From the NCBI GenBank assembly GCA_050743125.1, contig JBOGEB010000051.1:1-24536 (forward strand): a stretch of DNA of 24,536 bases, written 5' to 3'. Under the pieces are notes generated by a model. The model ran no database searches, had not been told where the DNA came from, and saw only the letters and a list, made by a program, of their open reading frames with translations. A program made the position numbers and the translations under genes. The DNA comes from JBOGEB01 sp050743125 (GTDB lineage Bacteria > Actinomycetota > Nitriliruptoria > Euzebyales > Egibacteraceae). Shown in pieces: positions 1 to 8,244 of this stretch (positions are counted from its first letter, which is position 1; each line of letters opens with the position of its first letter).

Positions 1-52
1 GTGTCCGGCGCTCCAGCTCTTCCCGGTCGCTGTCTGATACTTTTATGGTGCG

Positions 53-90
53 TATCCGTTTGTCCATACTTTAGTATGGCATATCGGATA
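53..90. promoter_or_regulatory. Nested interrupted palindrome, operator-like
   Basis: Two inverted-repeat pairs share the same centre at 71.5. The inner arms are CCATACT (64-70) and AGTATGG (73-79), separated by TT. The outer arms are TATCCG (53-58) and CGGATA (85-90), each separated from the inner arm by five bases. The stretch is AT-rich compared with its surroundings. The exact symmetry suggests a dimer or tetramer operator, or a DNA hairpin. There is no T-tract, so a terminator is less likely. The gene it would control is not clear; the nearest plus-strand reading frame begins at 298. Confidence 0.45.
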
Positions 91-297
91 TGGAGGTTCA
101 AATCACTTCAGCGACTGAACACTAGGCCGCGTCCGGTGAGTTGTTGATGTATTTTCTGGAAGGGCTCTCGGCAGGCAACTCTGTGTCACCATTACCTATC
201 AGGGCGTCTTGTATTCTGGTGGAGAACTGCCCGCCGATGCTGAATACTGAACAAGAACAGTGATATCGCCGCAGTATGGGAAGCACAACGATCGCCG

Positions 298-672
298 ATG
301 TATGTGGCTACTATCGTGTGCGGATGTGACGGGTTGTTCTCCGCCAACACGTACGCCACTGCTGTGGGCCTCAGCGAAAACTTTAAACAGATGGACCACT
401 AGCTGCTCGTCGCCGAGCTGGGCGCCGGAGACATTGAGGTCTACCGAACCGTCTATGACGGCTCGATCACTGATGAGAAGGGGTATGTCCCAATCGGTGG
501 CACCGTCGATGCGATCAGCGAGCACCTCGGTCGCGAATTTCTCCGAAGGCATGAACCCGCAGCACTGGGACCGCTGCATGTTTTCCGTATCGACAAGGCG
601 GCCGTCGCTGCGGCGCTCCAATTCCGCAGAAAATTGAACGCCATAGGAGTTCGCGAAGAGAGAGGGACGTAG
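298..672 (+). pseudogene. Small unrecognised gene with internal TAG
   Basis: The frame from ATG 298 is open to TAG 670-672 except for a single TAG at 400-402, after codon 34. After that stop, 89 codons show strong coding character, with mostly G/C third positions and alternating hydrophobic and charged residues (begins LLVAELGAGDIEVYRTVYDG and ends near RKLNAIGVREE). I do not recognise the family. The region before the stop is less GC-rich and may be the 5' part of the same gene or unrelated. The overlapping minus-strand frame at 199-693 is longer, but its composition is less protein-like. I treat this as a nonsense-broken gene; reinitiation after the stop would need a non-ATG start. Confidence 0.35.
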
Positions 673-728
673 CCGCGTAGTTTGAAGCTGCACCCTCGAC
701 CGGGGCGGTCATGCCGTTTACGCGGCTA
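670..728 (+). terminator. Stem-loop after the 298-672 frame
   Basis: TAGCCGCGTA (670-679) and TACGCGGCTA (719-728) are perfect 10-base inverted arms around 39 bases. The loop contains a second inverted pair, GACCG and CGGTC. The structure begins at the stop codon of the small frame and ends just before the MITE-like repeat. It could act as a T-less actinobacterial terminator. Confidence 0.35.
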
Positions 729-736
729 CTTCGGTC

Positions 737-962
737 TAGTGGTCCAAGCGGAAGTTCCGTTGGCTGTGAGGGGGTTCGGAACCCCAGAGGGGACCCTGGG
801 AACGCCCCCGATGGCGCCGAGGGTGCATCTGCGCCCGCCTCGCAAGGCGAAGCGCTCCGCGCGGGTCGCGCCGTGTACTGGTTGTCCTCAAGCGATCCGC
901 AACGCCGCGAGGTGCGGATGCTTTACGCACGAATGCCACGGGTTTTTCCGCGCGGACCACTA
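737..962 (+). mobile_element. MITE-like element, complete copy
   Basis: The element starts TAGTGGTCCAAGCGGAA and ends TTCCGCGCGGACCACTA, so the ends are imperfect terminal inverted repeats of about 17 bases. Both ends sit on TA (CTAG on the left, CTAA on the right), as expected for TA-duplicating elements or for families that target YTAR. The interior is rich in hairpins, for example the palindrome GGGGTTCGGAACCCC at 771-785. No transposase is encoded, so it would move in trans. Most of the element recurs inverted at 2900-3064. The open frames across it are a by-product of GC richness. Confidence 0.65.
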
Positions 963-1000
963 ATCTGCACGGTGACATCTACGGGGGACGGAGAGGGTGT

Positions 1001-2659
1001 ATGGGGACTGGCATCACACGGCCGCTCGGGATCCCCGGTTTGCTCGATGTCGTCCCGATCGGCGGCAGCCACTTGCTCTATCGTGCTCACCAGTTATCTA
1101 TGAACCGCATGGTGGCGTTGCGTCTCCTCGACGGGGAACTGGATGACGATGACGCTGCACGCAGCAACTATGTGTTGTGCGCGCTGCGCGCCCTCTCGGG
1201 GCATCCACACGTCGTCACGGTCTGTGGATCAGGTCACACGCCGGATGGACGCGCCTATGTGTTGCTCGAGTTGCTGGAAGAAGGCTCTCTCGCTCAGTGG
1301 GTGGCGGATGACGGCCGTCTGCCGTACGGCGAGGTTCTCAACGTTGCGTTGAAGATCGTCGGCGCGTTAGATACTGCTCACCGCGCTGGCGTTGTCCATG
1401 GTCATCTGCGGCCGGAGAGCATCCTTGTGTCCCCGTCGGGCGAACCACGGCTCGCCGGTTTGGACCGCGCCGTGTTTCGGCACGTCCGAGCCGCCTTCAC
1501 GGAGGGGGCTGGGATGCCATCTGTCGCCGACGACGTCTCCGCGCTGGCCTCGACGATGTTCACGCTCCTCACGGCGGCCAAGCCCGGTGATCCATGGGTG
1601 GAAAATGCCCTTGAGCGCTGTGAGGTTCCGGTCCCCGTCCGCGGCTTGGTCGAGCGCTTTCTCGCCAGCGGTGGCGCCTTTCGCCCGACCTCGATCCGCG
1701 ACCTGGCTGCGGCGATTCAGTATGTTCAGCAGGTCCTCGGCCTCGCTGTGACGGACGCCGTGGTCGATGAGTCCGCCGCCGAAGAAGCTCGCCAGGCGTT
1801 GTCTAAGGCCACCGCGCCGCCGGCTGAGCCGGAACTCGAACTCGAATGGGAACGATGGAGCGAGTTTGCGCTGAGCGAACCGGAAGCAGGGCCGGAACCG
1901 GAGCCCGAGGTCGATCTAGCCGAATCGGATCCATGGCCCCAACTCGTGGGATTGGCGCCGGAGCCGCTGGCAGAGCCCGGGATCGCATACACGGATTCAC
2001 CACGCCCGGCTCGCCGACGTCGGCGAAACTTGGTCATGCTCTTCGGGCTGGTGCTCCTCACAGCGGCTGCCCTGGCTGGCGTTCACCTGCTCGGCGCGCG
2101 GCGGACTCCACGACCGGAAGCCGACCAACAGCCACTACCGGTCGTGGTGGAGCAGCCTGTGGGCAACCGGGACGTGGCCTACACCGGATTCCGCACCATT
2201 AGCGATCAGTCCGGCAAGCTTTCGGTAATCGTTCCGGAGGAGTGGTCGGTGATCCGGTCGTCGCCGTGGATGGTGGACGGCGAGGCCGTTGGGGCGCAGT
2301 TGGAGGCCACCCTGGCCGGGTCGACCGGTGAAGCGTGGAGCCGCCCCGGTGTAGTGCTCGCCACTTCGGAGACGCTTGGGAGTCACCGCACGGCGAGCCA
2401 GGTGCTCGACCAGTTGCAGCAGTTACGGATGGATCAGCGTCAGTGCGACTACCAGGATCGCCAACCGTTCAACGATAGCCTTTATCGTGGAGTTATCGAT
2501 TCGTATACCCACTGTGGCCAAACTGACGCGAACATCGAACTCCTCGTTGCGACCTCCAAGAAGCACCTCTCACACCTCGTATTGGTGGCGGTCATCCGCC
2601 TGGGGCCGAGGGACGAGGGCGCGAGCGATCGCGTCATGGAGACGTTCCAGGTCAAGTGA
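1001..2659 (+). CDS. Membrane-anchored serine/threonine pseudokinase
   Basis: This is a 552-residue protein with an N-terminal protein-kinase fold (about 10-245), an acidic Pro/Glu-rich linker (about 255-335), a basic stop-transfer stretch and one membrane helix (about 343-365), then an extracytoplasmic domain of about 185 residues. The kinase core is recognisable (VLLELLEEGSL, GVVHGHLRPESIL), but all three catalytic positions are changed. The VAIK lysine is Arg41 (VALRLL), the HRD aspartate is His135 (HGH), and the DFG aspartate is Gly153 (AGLD). It should therefore not phosphorylate; it may bind a partner or ligand and signal across the membrane. The start is ATG 1001, after a GGAGAGG ribosome site. 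The gene stands alone between two inverted MITE copies. I do not recognise the external domain. Confidence 0.8.
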   Translation: MGTGITRPLGIPGLLDVVPIGGSHLLYRAHQLSMNRMVALRLLDGELDDDDAARSNYVLCALRALSGHPHVVTVCGSGHTPDGRAYVLLELLEEGSLAQWVADDGRLPYGEVLNVALKIVGALDTAHRAGVVHGHLRPESILVSPSGEPRLAGLDRAVFRHVRAAFTEGAGMPSVADDVSALASTMFTLLTAAKPGDPWVENALERCEVPVPVRGLVERFLASGGAFRPTSIRDLAAAIQYVQQVLGLAVTDAVVDESAAEEARQALSKATAPPAEPELELEWERWSEFALSEPEAGPEPEPEVDLAESDPWPQLVGLAPEPLAEPGIAYTDSPRPARRRRRNLVMLFGLVLLTAAALAGVHLLGARRTPRPEADQQPLPVVVEQPVGNRDVAYTGFRTISDQSGKLSVIVPEEWSVIRSSPWMVDGEAVGAQLEATLAGSTGEAWSRPGVVLATSETLGSHRTASQVLDQLQQLRMDQRQCDYQDRQPFNDSLYRGVIDSYTHCGQTDANIELLVATSKKHLSHLVLVAVIRLGPRDEGASDRVMETFQVK

Positions 2660-2899
2660 CAGGCGGCAGGTAGTGAACGCTAGGATCACCTTCGGTCAAC
2701 TGGGATTTGGCGGGTGACAGCGGGAATTGCGGGAGGCGCCGTAACTCTCCGCTGTCGCGGGTTTGGGGTGTCTGGGAGCCGGCAGCACGGTGGCAGGCAC
2801 GATGGTGTGAGTTCGCTGCGTCAGTCACCGAGCTCATCCGTCAGACCGGACAGCACACGGTGTCCCGGCATGCTGACAGGTCCTGCCCGCTCCGTCCCG
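2660..2899. other. Intergenic region, no gene seen
   Basis: About 240 bases lie between the pseudokinase stop and the second MITE copy. Short open frames exist in several directions, but none has a ribosome site together with protein-like composition. No clear terminator hairpin was found. Confidence 0.5.
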
Positions 2900-3064
2900 C
2901 CTCGCGGCGTTGCGGATCGTTTGAGGACAACCAGCACACGGCGGACCCGCGCCTTGCGAGACGGGTCCAGCCGCACCCTCGGCGCCAACGGGGGCGTTCC
3001 CAGGGTCCCCTCTGGGGTTCCGAACCCCCTCACAGTCAACGGAACTTTCCGCTTGGACCACTAA
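2900..3064 (-). mobile_element. MITE-like element, truncated inverted copy
   Basis: Read on the minus strand from 3064, this matches the first about 165 bases of the element at 737-962 with few changes. It has the same terminus (TAGTGGTCCAAGCGGAA), the same GGGGTTCGGAACCCC palindrome and the same GGTTGTCCTCAA block. Similarity stops near 2900, so the far terminal repeat is missing. The intact end abuts the transposase remnant that begins near 3066. The two copies form a long inverted repeat around the pseudokinase gene. Confidence 0.65.
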
Positions 3065-3065
3065 G

Positions 3066-3620
3066 ACAGGGTCGGCGTGACGCATTACGGTCGTGACGAG
3101 ACGGTATTCCTGGCCGTGATCCGCTGCCTGTGGTACGGCGTGTTCGGTTCACCGGCGGTCCGGTCGGGCTGGTACGCGAGGCGAGGCACCACCACAGGTA
3201 TGACCTGACGTTGATCACGTCGATCTGGATAGCCCTGCCACGCAGATCGTGGCCCGTCACGCCGCGAGAGGGGCCGAGCGAGGGCCGCGATTTTCGACGC
3301 GAAGCAGACTGCTCTCCGGGGCCGGCAGTAATGCAGCCGCACCCCTAAAAGTCGAGCGGACCGCGCGGTTCGGACTGGTCTGTCTGAGTCTGGTCGTTAT
3401 GTGGTACGCACTCGCCGGGTACGTCCCGAAGTGATCGCCGAGCGCCGTCGGCGGGTCTCCGGTAGGGCTTCCAGACCAACCCGTCGGTCGCGGATGCTCG
3501 TCACCCTCCGAGGGCTGCTCATCGCCGCCGAACTTCGGCCAAGAGCCTGAACCGCCAACGTGCGGAGATTGCCGCTGTGCGCTTGGCGTGAGTACAGCAG
3601 CCGCATAACCACGACGTAAG
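3066..3620 (+). pseudogene. Frameshifted DDE transposase remnant (3' part)
   Basis: Pieces of one transposase family can be read in successive plus frames. They are an FLAVIRCLWYGVFGSPAVR segment (about 3100-3160), a YDLTLITS segment (about 3197-3220), an ATQIVARHAARGAER segment (about 3237-3290), VERTARFGLVCLSLVVMWYALAGY (3352-3420), and VIAERRRR followed by RMLVTLRGLLIAAELRPRA (about 3431-3550). These match the order I know from actinobacterial DDE (DDE_5-like) transposases: the DLALVTTDL strand, the IVxRYAxRWxIE catalytic Glu helix, and the VERTVPFGLxCxSLxxxWY C-terminal region. The catalytic WSIE is degraded. The N-terminal half is absent and the gene is dead. The exact IS family (IS701-like or another) is uncertain. 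Confidence 0.65.
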
Positions 3621-3707
3621 CTCTCGGCGCGGCGCACCTATCGGTGTCCTCGGGGCCGAGCAGAGTCTGGCCACCGCTCGCCGGAGCCCCTGCGGGCGGG
3701 TAACAGT

Positions 3708-3737
3708 CGAGCCCCGACCCGGTCGGATCGAGGCTCG
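3708..3737 (-). terminator. Nested stem-loop downstream of the cold-shock gene
   Basis: CGAGCC (3708-3713) pairs with GGCTCG (3732-3737), and inside it CCGAC pairs with GTCGG. It lies 20 bases past the stop of the minus-strand cold-shock gene. No T-run follows, which is common in high-GC actinobacteria. Confidence 0.4.
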
Positions 3738-3756
3738 GCGGTCGGTTCCGGAGTGG

Positions 3757-3963
3757 CTACCCGACGACGCGTACCTTGGCGGCTTGCTCGCCTTTCGCTC
3801 CATTAGTGATGTCGAACTCGACCTTCGCCCCCTCCTGGAGGGTGCGGAAGCCGTTCATCTCGATTGCCGTGAAGTGGACGAACACGTCCTCCTGTCCGTC
3901 GTCTCGCGAGATAAAGCCGTAGCCCTTGTCATCGGAGAACCACTTGACGGTACCAGTCGCCAT
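3757..3963 (-). CDS. cspA-like: Cold-shock domain protein
   Basis: A 68-residue single OB-fold protein begins MATGTVKWF. Both RNA-binding motifs are intact: KGYGFI (RNP1) near residues 15-20 and DVFVHF (RNP2) near residues 30-35. The length and the ending (AKVRVVG) are standard for CspA-type RNA chaperones, which melt mRNA structure after cold shock or during growth. ATG 3963 is chosen because it starts the canonical domain and has GAGG seven bases upstream; the upstream in-frame extension is not conserved-looking. It is monocistronic, opposite to comEA. Confidence 0.93.
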   Translation of the reverse strand: MATGTVKWFSDDKGYGFISRDDGQEDVFVHFTAIEMNGFRTLQEGAKVEFDITNGAKGEQAAKVRVVG

Positions 3964-4431
3964 TGCGTTGCCTCGTTTCGTTCGGTTCGGAGTTGCGGGC
4001 TGGCTGGGGGTGGCCAACCTGAGGGGCCGCAAGAGCGATCTGAGCGGGTCAGTATCCACGTGCACCGTGCCCTCGACCTAGTACGGTAGCAGGCTGGGCG
4101 CCGCGAGGGGAGAGACTCCGCGCACCTGGATGGTGCTCGGGCTTTCAGCGCCTCGCATCATGGACCTATCCGGCCATTGTTCACGCGTTCACGCAACCGA
4201 TGGCCGGCGAGCGAGGTCTGTCGTGGTGGTCTTGCTCGGTGTCGGCGAGTCGTGCGGATCGGGCAGACCCAGACACGGGCAAGGGCGAGGACCTGATCTT
4301 GACCTGAGAGGGTAGCGGGCTTGCGCGCAGTCGTGCCGTAGCTGTCCACAGCTCGGCGGTTCTGCGGGAGATATCCACAGGCCGAGCGATGCCCGTACCA
4401 AAACGGCATTGTTCGGCATACCGTCCTCATC
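3964..4431. promoter_or_regulatory. Divergent intergenic region between csp and comEA
   Basis: These 468 bases should hold the csp 5' leader and promoter and the comEA promoter. No convincing gene was found. Near comEA there are AGCTGTCCACAGCT (4340-4353, 6-base arms) and, 29 bases on, TATCCACA (4372-4379). Both resemble DnaA boxes (TTATCCACA type). A direct repeat GTTCACGC occurs near 4178-4195. The function of any of these is a guess. Confidence 0.35.
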
Positions 4432-5097
4432 ATGCCCAACCTCACGGACCTGGCAGAGCCCCCTACGCCGGGTGGCGCTGCGCTGGTGCGGTTGCGCCAA
4501 GTGGTGGCTGGGCTGGGCTGCACGCCGGTGGAGTGCGTCGCGCTCTCGGTGCTCGTTGCCGGGGCGCTTGCGGCGCTCGGGATCCTCTGGATGACGGCTC
4601 GGCCGGGTCCGCCGCCCCAACGTCCACCGGCTGTGGGCGGTGTTCAGGTCGAGGCCGAGGAGGTCGTGGTCCATGTAGCCGGCGCGGTGACCGTGCCGGG
4701 GCTGTACCGGTTGCCGGGCGGGTCGCGGGTCGATGACGCGCTTGCGGCCGCAGGCGGGCCGCTGCCTGGCGCGGTTCTTGACGGGCTGAACCTCGCGCGA
4801 CCGCTGACCGACGGGGAGCAGGTGCTGGCTCCGGCCGCTGGGGTGCCGACGCCGGCGTCTGCGCCGGGCGCCAACTTGCCACCGTCGGCCACGCGGTCGG
4901 ACGGCAAGGTCGACCTCAACCGCGCCACCGTCCAGGACCTCGACGCGCTCCCGGGCGTCGGACCGGTGCTCGCCCAGCGCATCATCGGCTATCGGGGAGA
5001 GCACGGCCCGTTCAAGACGGTTGGGAAGCTGCGGGACGTGCCGGGCATCGGCGAGCGGACGTTTCAGCAGTTGGCGCCGCTGGTGGCGGTGGGCTGA
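4432..5097 (+). CDS. comEA: ComEA-like DNA-binding competence protein
   Basis: A 221-residue protein with a short cytosolic tail, one membrane helix (about 35-55), an SLBB-type domain (about 78-135, containing VHVAGAVTVPGLYRLPGGSRV), a Pro/Ala-rich linker, and a C-terminal double helix-hairpin-helix (about 158-221). The latter carries VDLNRAT, LPGVGPVLAQRIIGYR and VPGIGERTF, which bind DNA without sequence specificity. ComEA presents incoming DNA outside the membrane to the ComEC channel. The gene is 27 bases upstream of comEC and surely cotranscribed with it. Length and domains are normal for actinobacteria. Confidence 0.93.
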   Translation: MPNLTDLAEPPTPGGAALVRLRQVVAGLGCTPVECVALSVLVAGALAALGILWMTARPGPPPQRPPAVGGVQVEAEEVVVHVAGAVTVPGLYRLPGGSRVDDALAAAGGPLPGAVLDGLNLARPLTDGEQVLAPAAGVPTPASAPGANLPPSATRSDGKVDLNRATVQDLDALPGVGPVLAQRIIGYRGEHGPFKTVGKLRDVPGIGERTFQQLAPLVAVG

Positions 5098-5124
5098 GGG
5101 CACTGCCTGGGGAGGGGGCGATTG

Positions 5125-8100
5125 ATGAGCGTGGCGACGGCGTGGCTGCTCGCCGGGGCGCTGTGGGTCAGCTGTCTGCTGCCCGGTCCGTGGTGGCTCG
5201 CGGCGGTTGCGCTCGCCGCGCTCGGCCTCGCCGGATTGGGCGCAGTACGCGCAGCAGCCGTGCGGCCTGGCCATCGACGGCGCGGACTCGTCGTCCTTGC
5301 CGCGGTGGCACTCGCGGCCGTCGGCTCGGGCCTCGCCGGTGGGCGTGATGCGCTCGCCGACAGTGGGGTCTTGCCGGCGTTGGCGGATCGTGGCGGTGTC
5401 GTTGCGGTCGAAGGCGTGATCGTCACGGAGCCGCAGGAGAGCATCGGCGGCGTCTGGACGGTCGTGCGCATCCGAAGCGTGGACAGGCGGCGGACCCGGG
5501 AGCGCGCGCTGCTCCGCATTCACGGCACGAGCGAACCACCTGCGTTCGGGGAATTGGTGGCCTTCCGTGCTTCGGCCCGCCCGCTCGGTCGTGACGGGTT
5601 CGACGCCTATGCCCGCAGGCTCCACGCGCGGGTCGAACTCTACCCGGTGGGTTCGGTGAGGGTCACGGGTCCTGCGCCGCTCGTCATCCGCGGGACCACG
5701 CTCGTTCGGGAGCGCGCCCGCGCCGCAGCGGCGCGTCACCTGGACCCGGACCGCGCGGGGCTGTTGACCGGTCTCGTTACCGGCGACACGCAAGGCTTGG
5801 CTCCCGCGCGCGAGGATCAGCTCGCTGACGCTGGGCTGTCGCATCTTGTGGCGGTATCGGGGTCGAACGTCGCGCTCGTCCTCGCGGGTGTCCTGGGGCT
5901 GGCTCGGGCGGTCGGAGTGGGCGCTCGGAGCCGGCGGTGGATCGGGCTAGGCACGCTGTGCTGGTTCACGCTGCTCGTCCGTGCGGAGCCCTCTGTCCTG
6001 CGTGCGAGCGTCATGGCGGCGCTCGTGCTGCTCGCCCGGGCGCTCGGGCGAGGACCAGACCCGCCGTACACGCTCGCGACCGCAGTGCTGCTTCTGCTGC
6101 TCGCCGACCCCGCGATCGCCGGGCAGATCGGCTTCGGGCTGTCGGTGCTCGCCACCGCAGGGGTGCTCATCCTCGCTCCGCCGCTCGCGCAGCGTCTGCC
6201 TGGCCCGCGTCCGCTGCGTCTGCTCGCTGCCGCCAGCCTCGGCGCGCAGCTCGGCGTCGCTCCCCTCCTGCTGCGTGTCGAGGGCGCCTTGCCCCTCGCC
6301 TCGATCCCCGCGAACCTTGTCGCTGTGCCGGCTGCCACGGTCGCGTCGGCCATTGGCGGGGTCGCCGCCCTCGGGGCGCAGCTGTCGATTGCCGTCGGCG
6401 GCGCCATCGCATGGCTCGCGAGTCCTCCTCTCAGCCTGACCCTCTGGGCCGGCCAGCGGTTCGCCGACGGCCCCCGCCTCGCGCCCGTCGACCTGCTCAG
6501 ACATTCTCAGGGCCTCCTGTTCGTGGGGCTGGTCCTCGCTGTGGCGTTCGTGATCTGGCGGCGCGCCCCCCGGCTCGCTGTTGTCGGGGTCGTGATCGCA
6601 GTCGTGCTGTCCGTCCTGCCGGCCGTGCGGCAGGACCGCGGTCAAGCCGGCCTGACGCTCACTGCCTTCGACGTGGGCCAAGGCGACGCGCTGCTCGTCG
6701 AGGCCCCGCCTGGCGCGCAGATGCTGGTCGACGGGGGTCCCGATCCTCATCTCGTATTGCGCGAGCTGCGCGCGCGGGGCATCCGGCGGCTCGACGCTGT
6801 GGCCCTCACCCATCCGCATGCGGATCACAGCGGCGGTCTGCCCGCAGTCCTCGCCGCGGTCGAGGTCGGCGTGCTTCTCGTCGGGCCGATGCCGCTCGAC
6901 TTCTTTCACGATGTCGACCCTTCCGTCGTCGCCACGTATCAGACGGCCGCCGCGCGGGGGGTCCCGGTGGAGGCCGTGGCGGCCGGGCAGCGCTTCGCGC
7001 TGGGCTCGGCGCGGGTTGAGGTGGTCAGCCCGCCTGCGGACGGTTTGCTGAGCGACGAGCCGAACGAGGGCTCGCTCGTCCTCCGCCTCCTTGGACCCGA
7101 AGGCGCGATGCTGCTCGCTGGCGACGTCGAGGTCGCCGCCCAGACCCGCATGCTCGCCAGGCCAGACCGTCTGCGCGCTTCGGTGCTCAAGGTGCCGCAT
7201 CATGGCGGGGACACGAACGCGCCGGGGTTTTTCGACGCTGTGGGCGCCAACGTCGTGGTGGTCAGCGTCGGCGCCGGGAACGACTACGGGCATCCGACCA
7301 GGGCGGTGCTCGACGCGCTGCGGGGTGTCGACCTGCGTCGCACGGACACTGACGGAACGGTCACCGTCACCCTGGGCGCCGCAGGCGTGCGCGTGGCCGC
7401 TGCGAAGGGGATCGCTGGTTATCATCGCGTCCATGCCCGCCCGCCCGCCCATGTACCTGCTGACCGGTCCCGAGGAGCTGCTGCTGCGCCGGGCCGCCGA
7501 GCGGATCCTCGACGAGCTGCGGGGCGACGGCGACCTGGAGGTCGTCGATGTGCGGGCCGCGGAGCTTCCCGACGGGCGGCTGCCGGATCTGCGCACGGCC
7601 TCGTTGTTCGGGACCCGCCGGGCGGTGCTCGTCCGCGGCGCGCAGGAGCTGCCCGCGCCGGTGCGCGCGGCCCTCCAGGCCGAGCTCGACGGCCCGCCGC
7701 TGGAGACGACCGTGCTTCTGCTCGCGACGGCGACAGGCCCGATCGTGGGGCTCGCGAAGCGGATCAAGGCGCTCGGCGGGCGCATCGACGTCGTGCCGCC
7801 GCGGGACTGGGAGGAGGCCGCTTGGGCGCGGCTGGTCGCGGACGAGTTCCGTGCGCACGGCCGCACGCCCGACCGCGGGGCGGTGCAGGCGATCCTCGGC
7901 CACGCCGGCCTGGACGTGTCTGCGGTCGCGGAGAAGGTCGCTCAGGTCGCGGTGACGGCGCAGGGTGGCACGGTGACGGCCGCGCACGTCGAGAGCGTCG
8001 TGGTCGGGCACGGCAGCCGTGGCTCGTTCGCGGTCGCGGACGCGATGTGCGAGCGCGACGCCGCCCGGGCGCTGCAGCTGCTGCGCGGGGTGCTGTCCAG

Positions 8101-8244
8101 CGGCGACCATCCGGTGATGGTGCTCGGCGCGCTCGCGTACCGGCTCCGGTCGATCGTGGCGGTCGCCGCGCGGTTGGACGCCAAGTCCGTGGGGTTGTCG
8201 ATCAGCCCCGGCCAGGCCCGGCGGCTCGCCGCGTTGCGACGTAA
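5125..8244 (+). CDS. comEC: ComEC/Rec2 DNA-uptake channel, reading frame not closed
   Basis: The N-terminal part has membrane segments and a DUF4131-like region. A competence domain of many membrane helices follows (about 190-480, containing GLLTGLVTGDTQGL and HLVAVSGSNVAL), then a metallo-beta-lactamase-fold domain (about 510-760, with FDVGQGDALLVE, LTHPHADHSGG and KVPHHGGD). The start is ATG 5125 after GGGGAGGGGG. Family proteins should end near nucleotide 7410, after the VTVTLGAAGVRVAAA stretch. Here the frame stays open for another 275 codons, running through holA in a different frame as an Arg/Ala/Gly-rich tail of no recognisable fold. Either the stop was lost or the sequence has an error; the true functional end is about 7410. 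Confidence 0.85.
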   Translation: MSVATAWLLAGALWVSCLLPGPWWLAAVALAALGLAGLGAVRAAAVRPGHRRRGLVVLAAVALAAVGSGLAGGRDALADSGVLPALADRGGVVAVEGVIVTEPQESIGGVWTVVRIRSVDRRRTRERALLRIHGTSEPPAFGELVAFRASARPLGRDGFDAYARRLHARVELYPVGSVRVTGPAPLVIRGTTLVRERARAAAARHLDPDRAGLLTGLVTGDTQGLAPAREDQLADAGLSHLVAVSGSNVALVLAGVLGLARAVGVGARSRRWIGLGTLCWFTLLVRAEPSVLRASVMAALVLLARALGRGPDPPYTLATAVLLLLLADPAIAGQIGFGLSVLATAGVLILAPPLAQRLPGPRPLRLLAAASLGAQLGVAPLLLRVEGALPLASIPANLVAVPAATVASAIGGVAALGAQLSIAVGGAIAWLASPPLSLTLWAGQRFADGPRLAPVDLLRHSQGLLFVGLVLAVAFVIWRRAPRLAVVGVVIAVVLSVLPAVRQDRGQAGLTLTAFDVGQGDALLVEAPPGAQMLVDGGPDPHLVLRELRARGIRRLDAVALTHPHADHSGGLPAVLAAVEVGVLLVGPMPLDFFHDVDPSVVATYQTAAARGVPVEAVAAGQRFALGSARVEVVSPPADGLLSDEPNEGSLVLRLLGPEGAMLLAGDVEVAAQTRMLARPDRLRASVLKVPHHGGDTNAPGFFDAVGANVVVVSVGAGNDYGHPTRAVLDALRGVDLRRTDTDGTVTVTLGAAGVRVAAAKGIAGYHRVHARPPAHVPADRSRGAAAAPGRRADPRRAAGRRRPGGRRCAGRGASRRAAAGSAHGLVVRDPPGGARPRRAGAARAGARGPPGRARRPAAGDDRASARDGDRPDRGAREADQGARRAHRRRAAAGLGGGRLGAAGRGRVPCARPHARPRGGAGDPRPRRPGRVCGRGEGRSGRGDGAGWHGDGRARRERRGRARQPWLVRGRGRDVRARRRPGAAAAARGAVQRRPSGDGARRARVPAPVDRGGRRAVGRQVRGVVDQPRPGPAARRVAT

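Noticed and set aside
199..693. 164-codon minus-strand frame
   Set aside because: The plus-strand frame across the same bases has better codon bias and protein-like texture; no ribosome site precedes the minus frame.
4340..4379. Replication origin suggested by two DnaA-box-like sites
   Set aside because: Only two imperfect sites, no dnaA/dnaN/parA neighbours and no AT-rich unwinding region.
4189..5844. 551-codon minus-strand frame over comEA/comEC
   Set aside because: An Arg/His/Pro-rich shadow of two well-recognised plus-strand genes.
5947..7866. 639-codon minus-strand frame over comEC/holA
   Set aside because: Antisense shadow caused by high GC; no recognisable domain.
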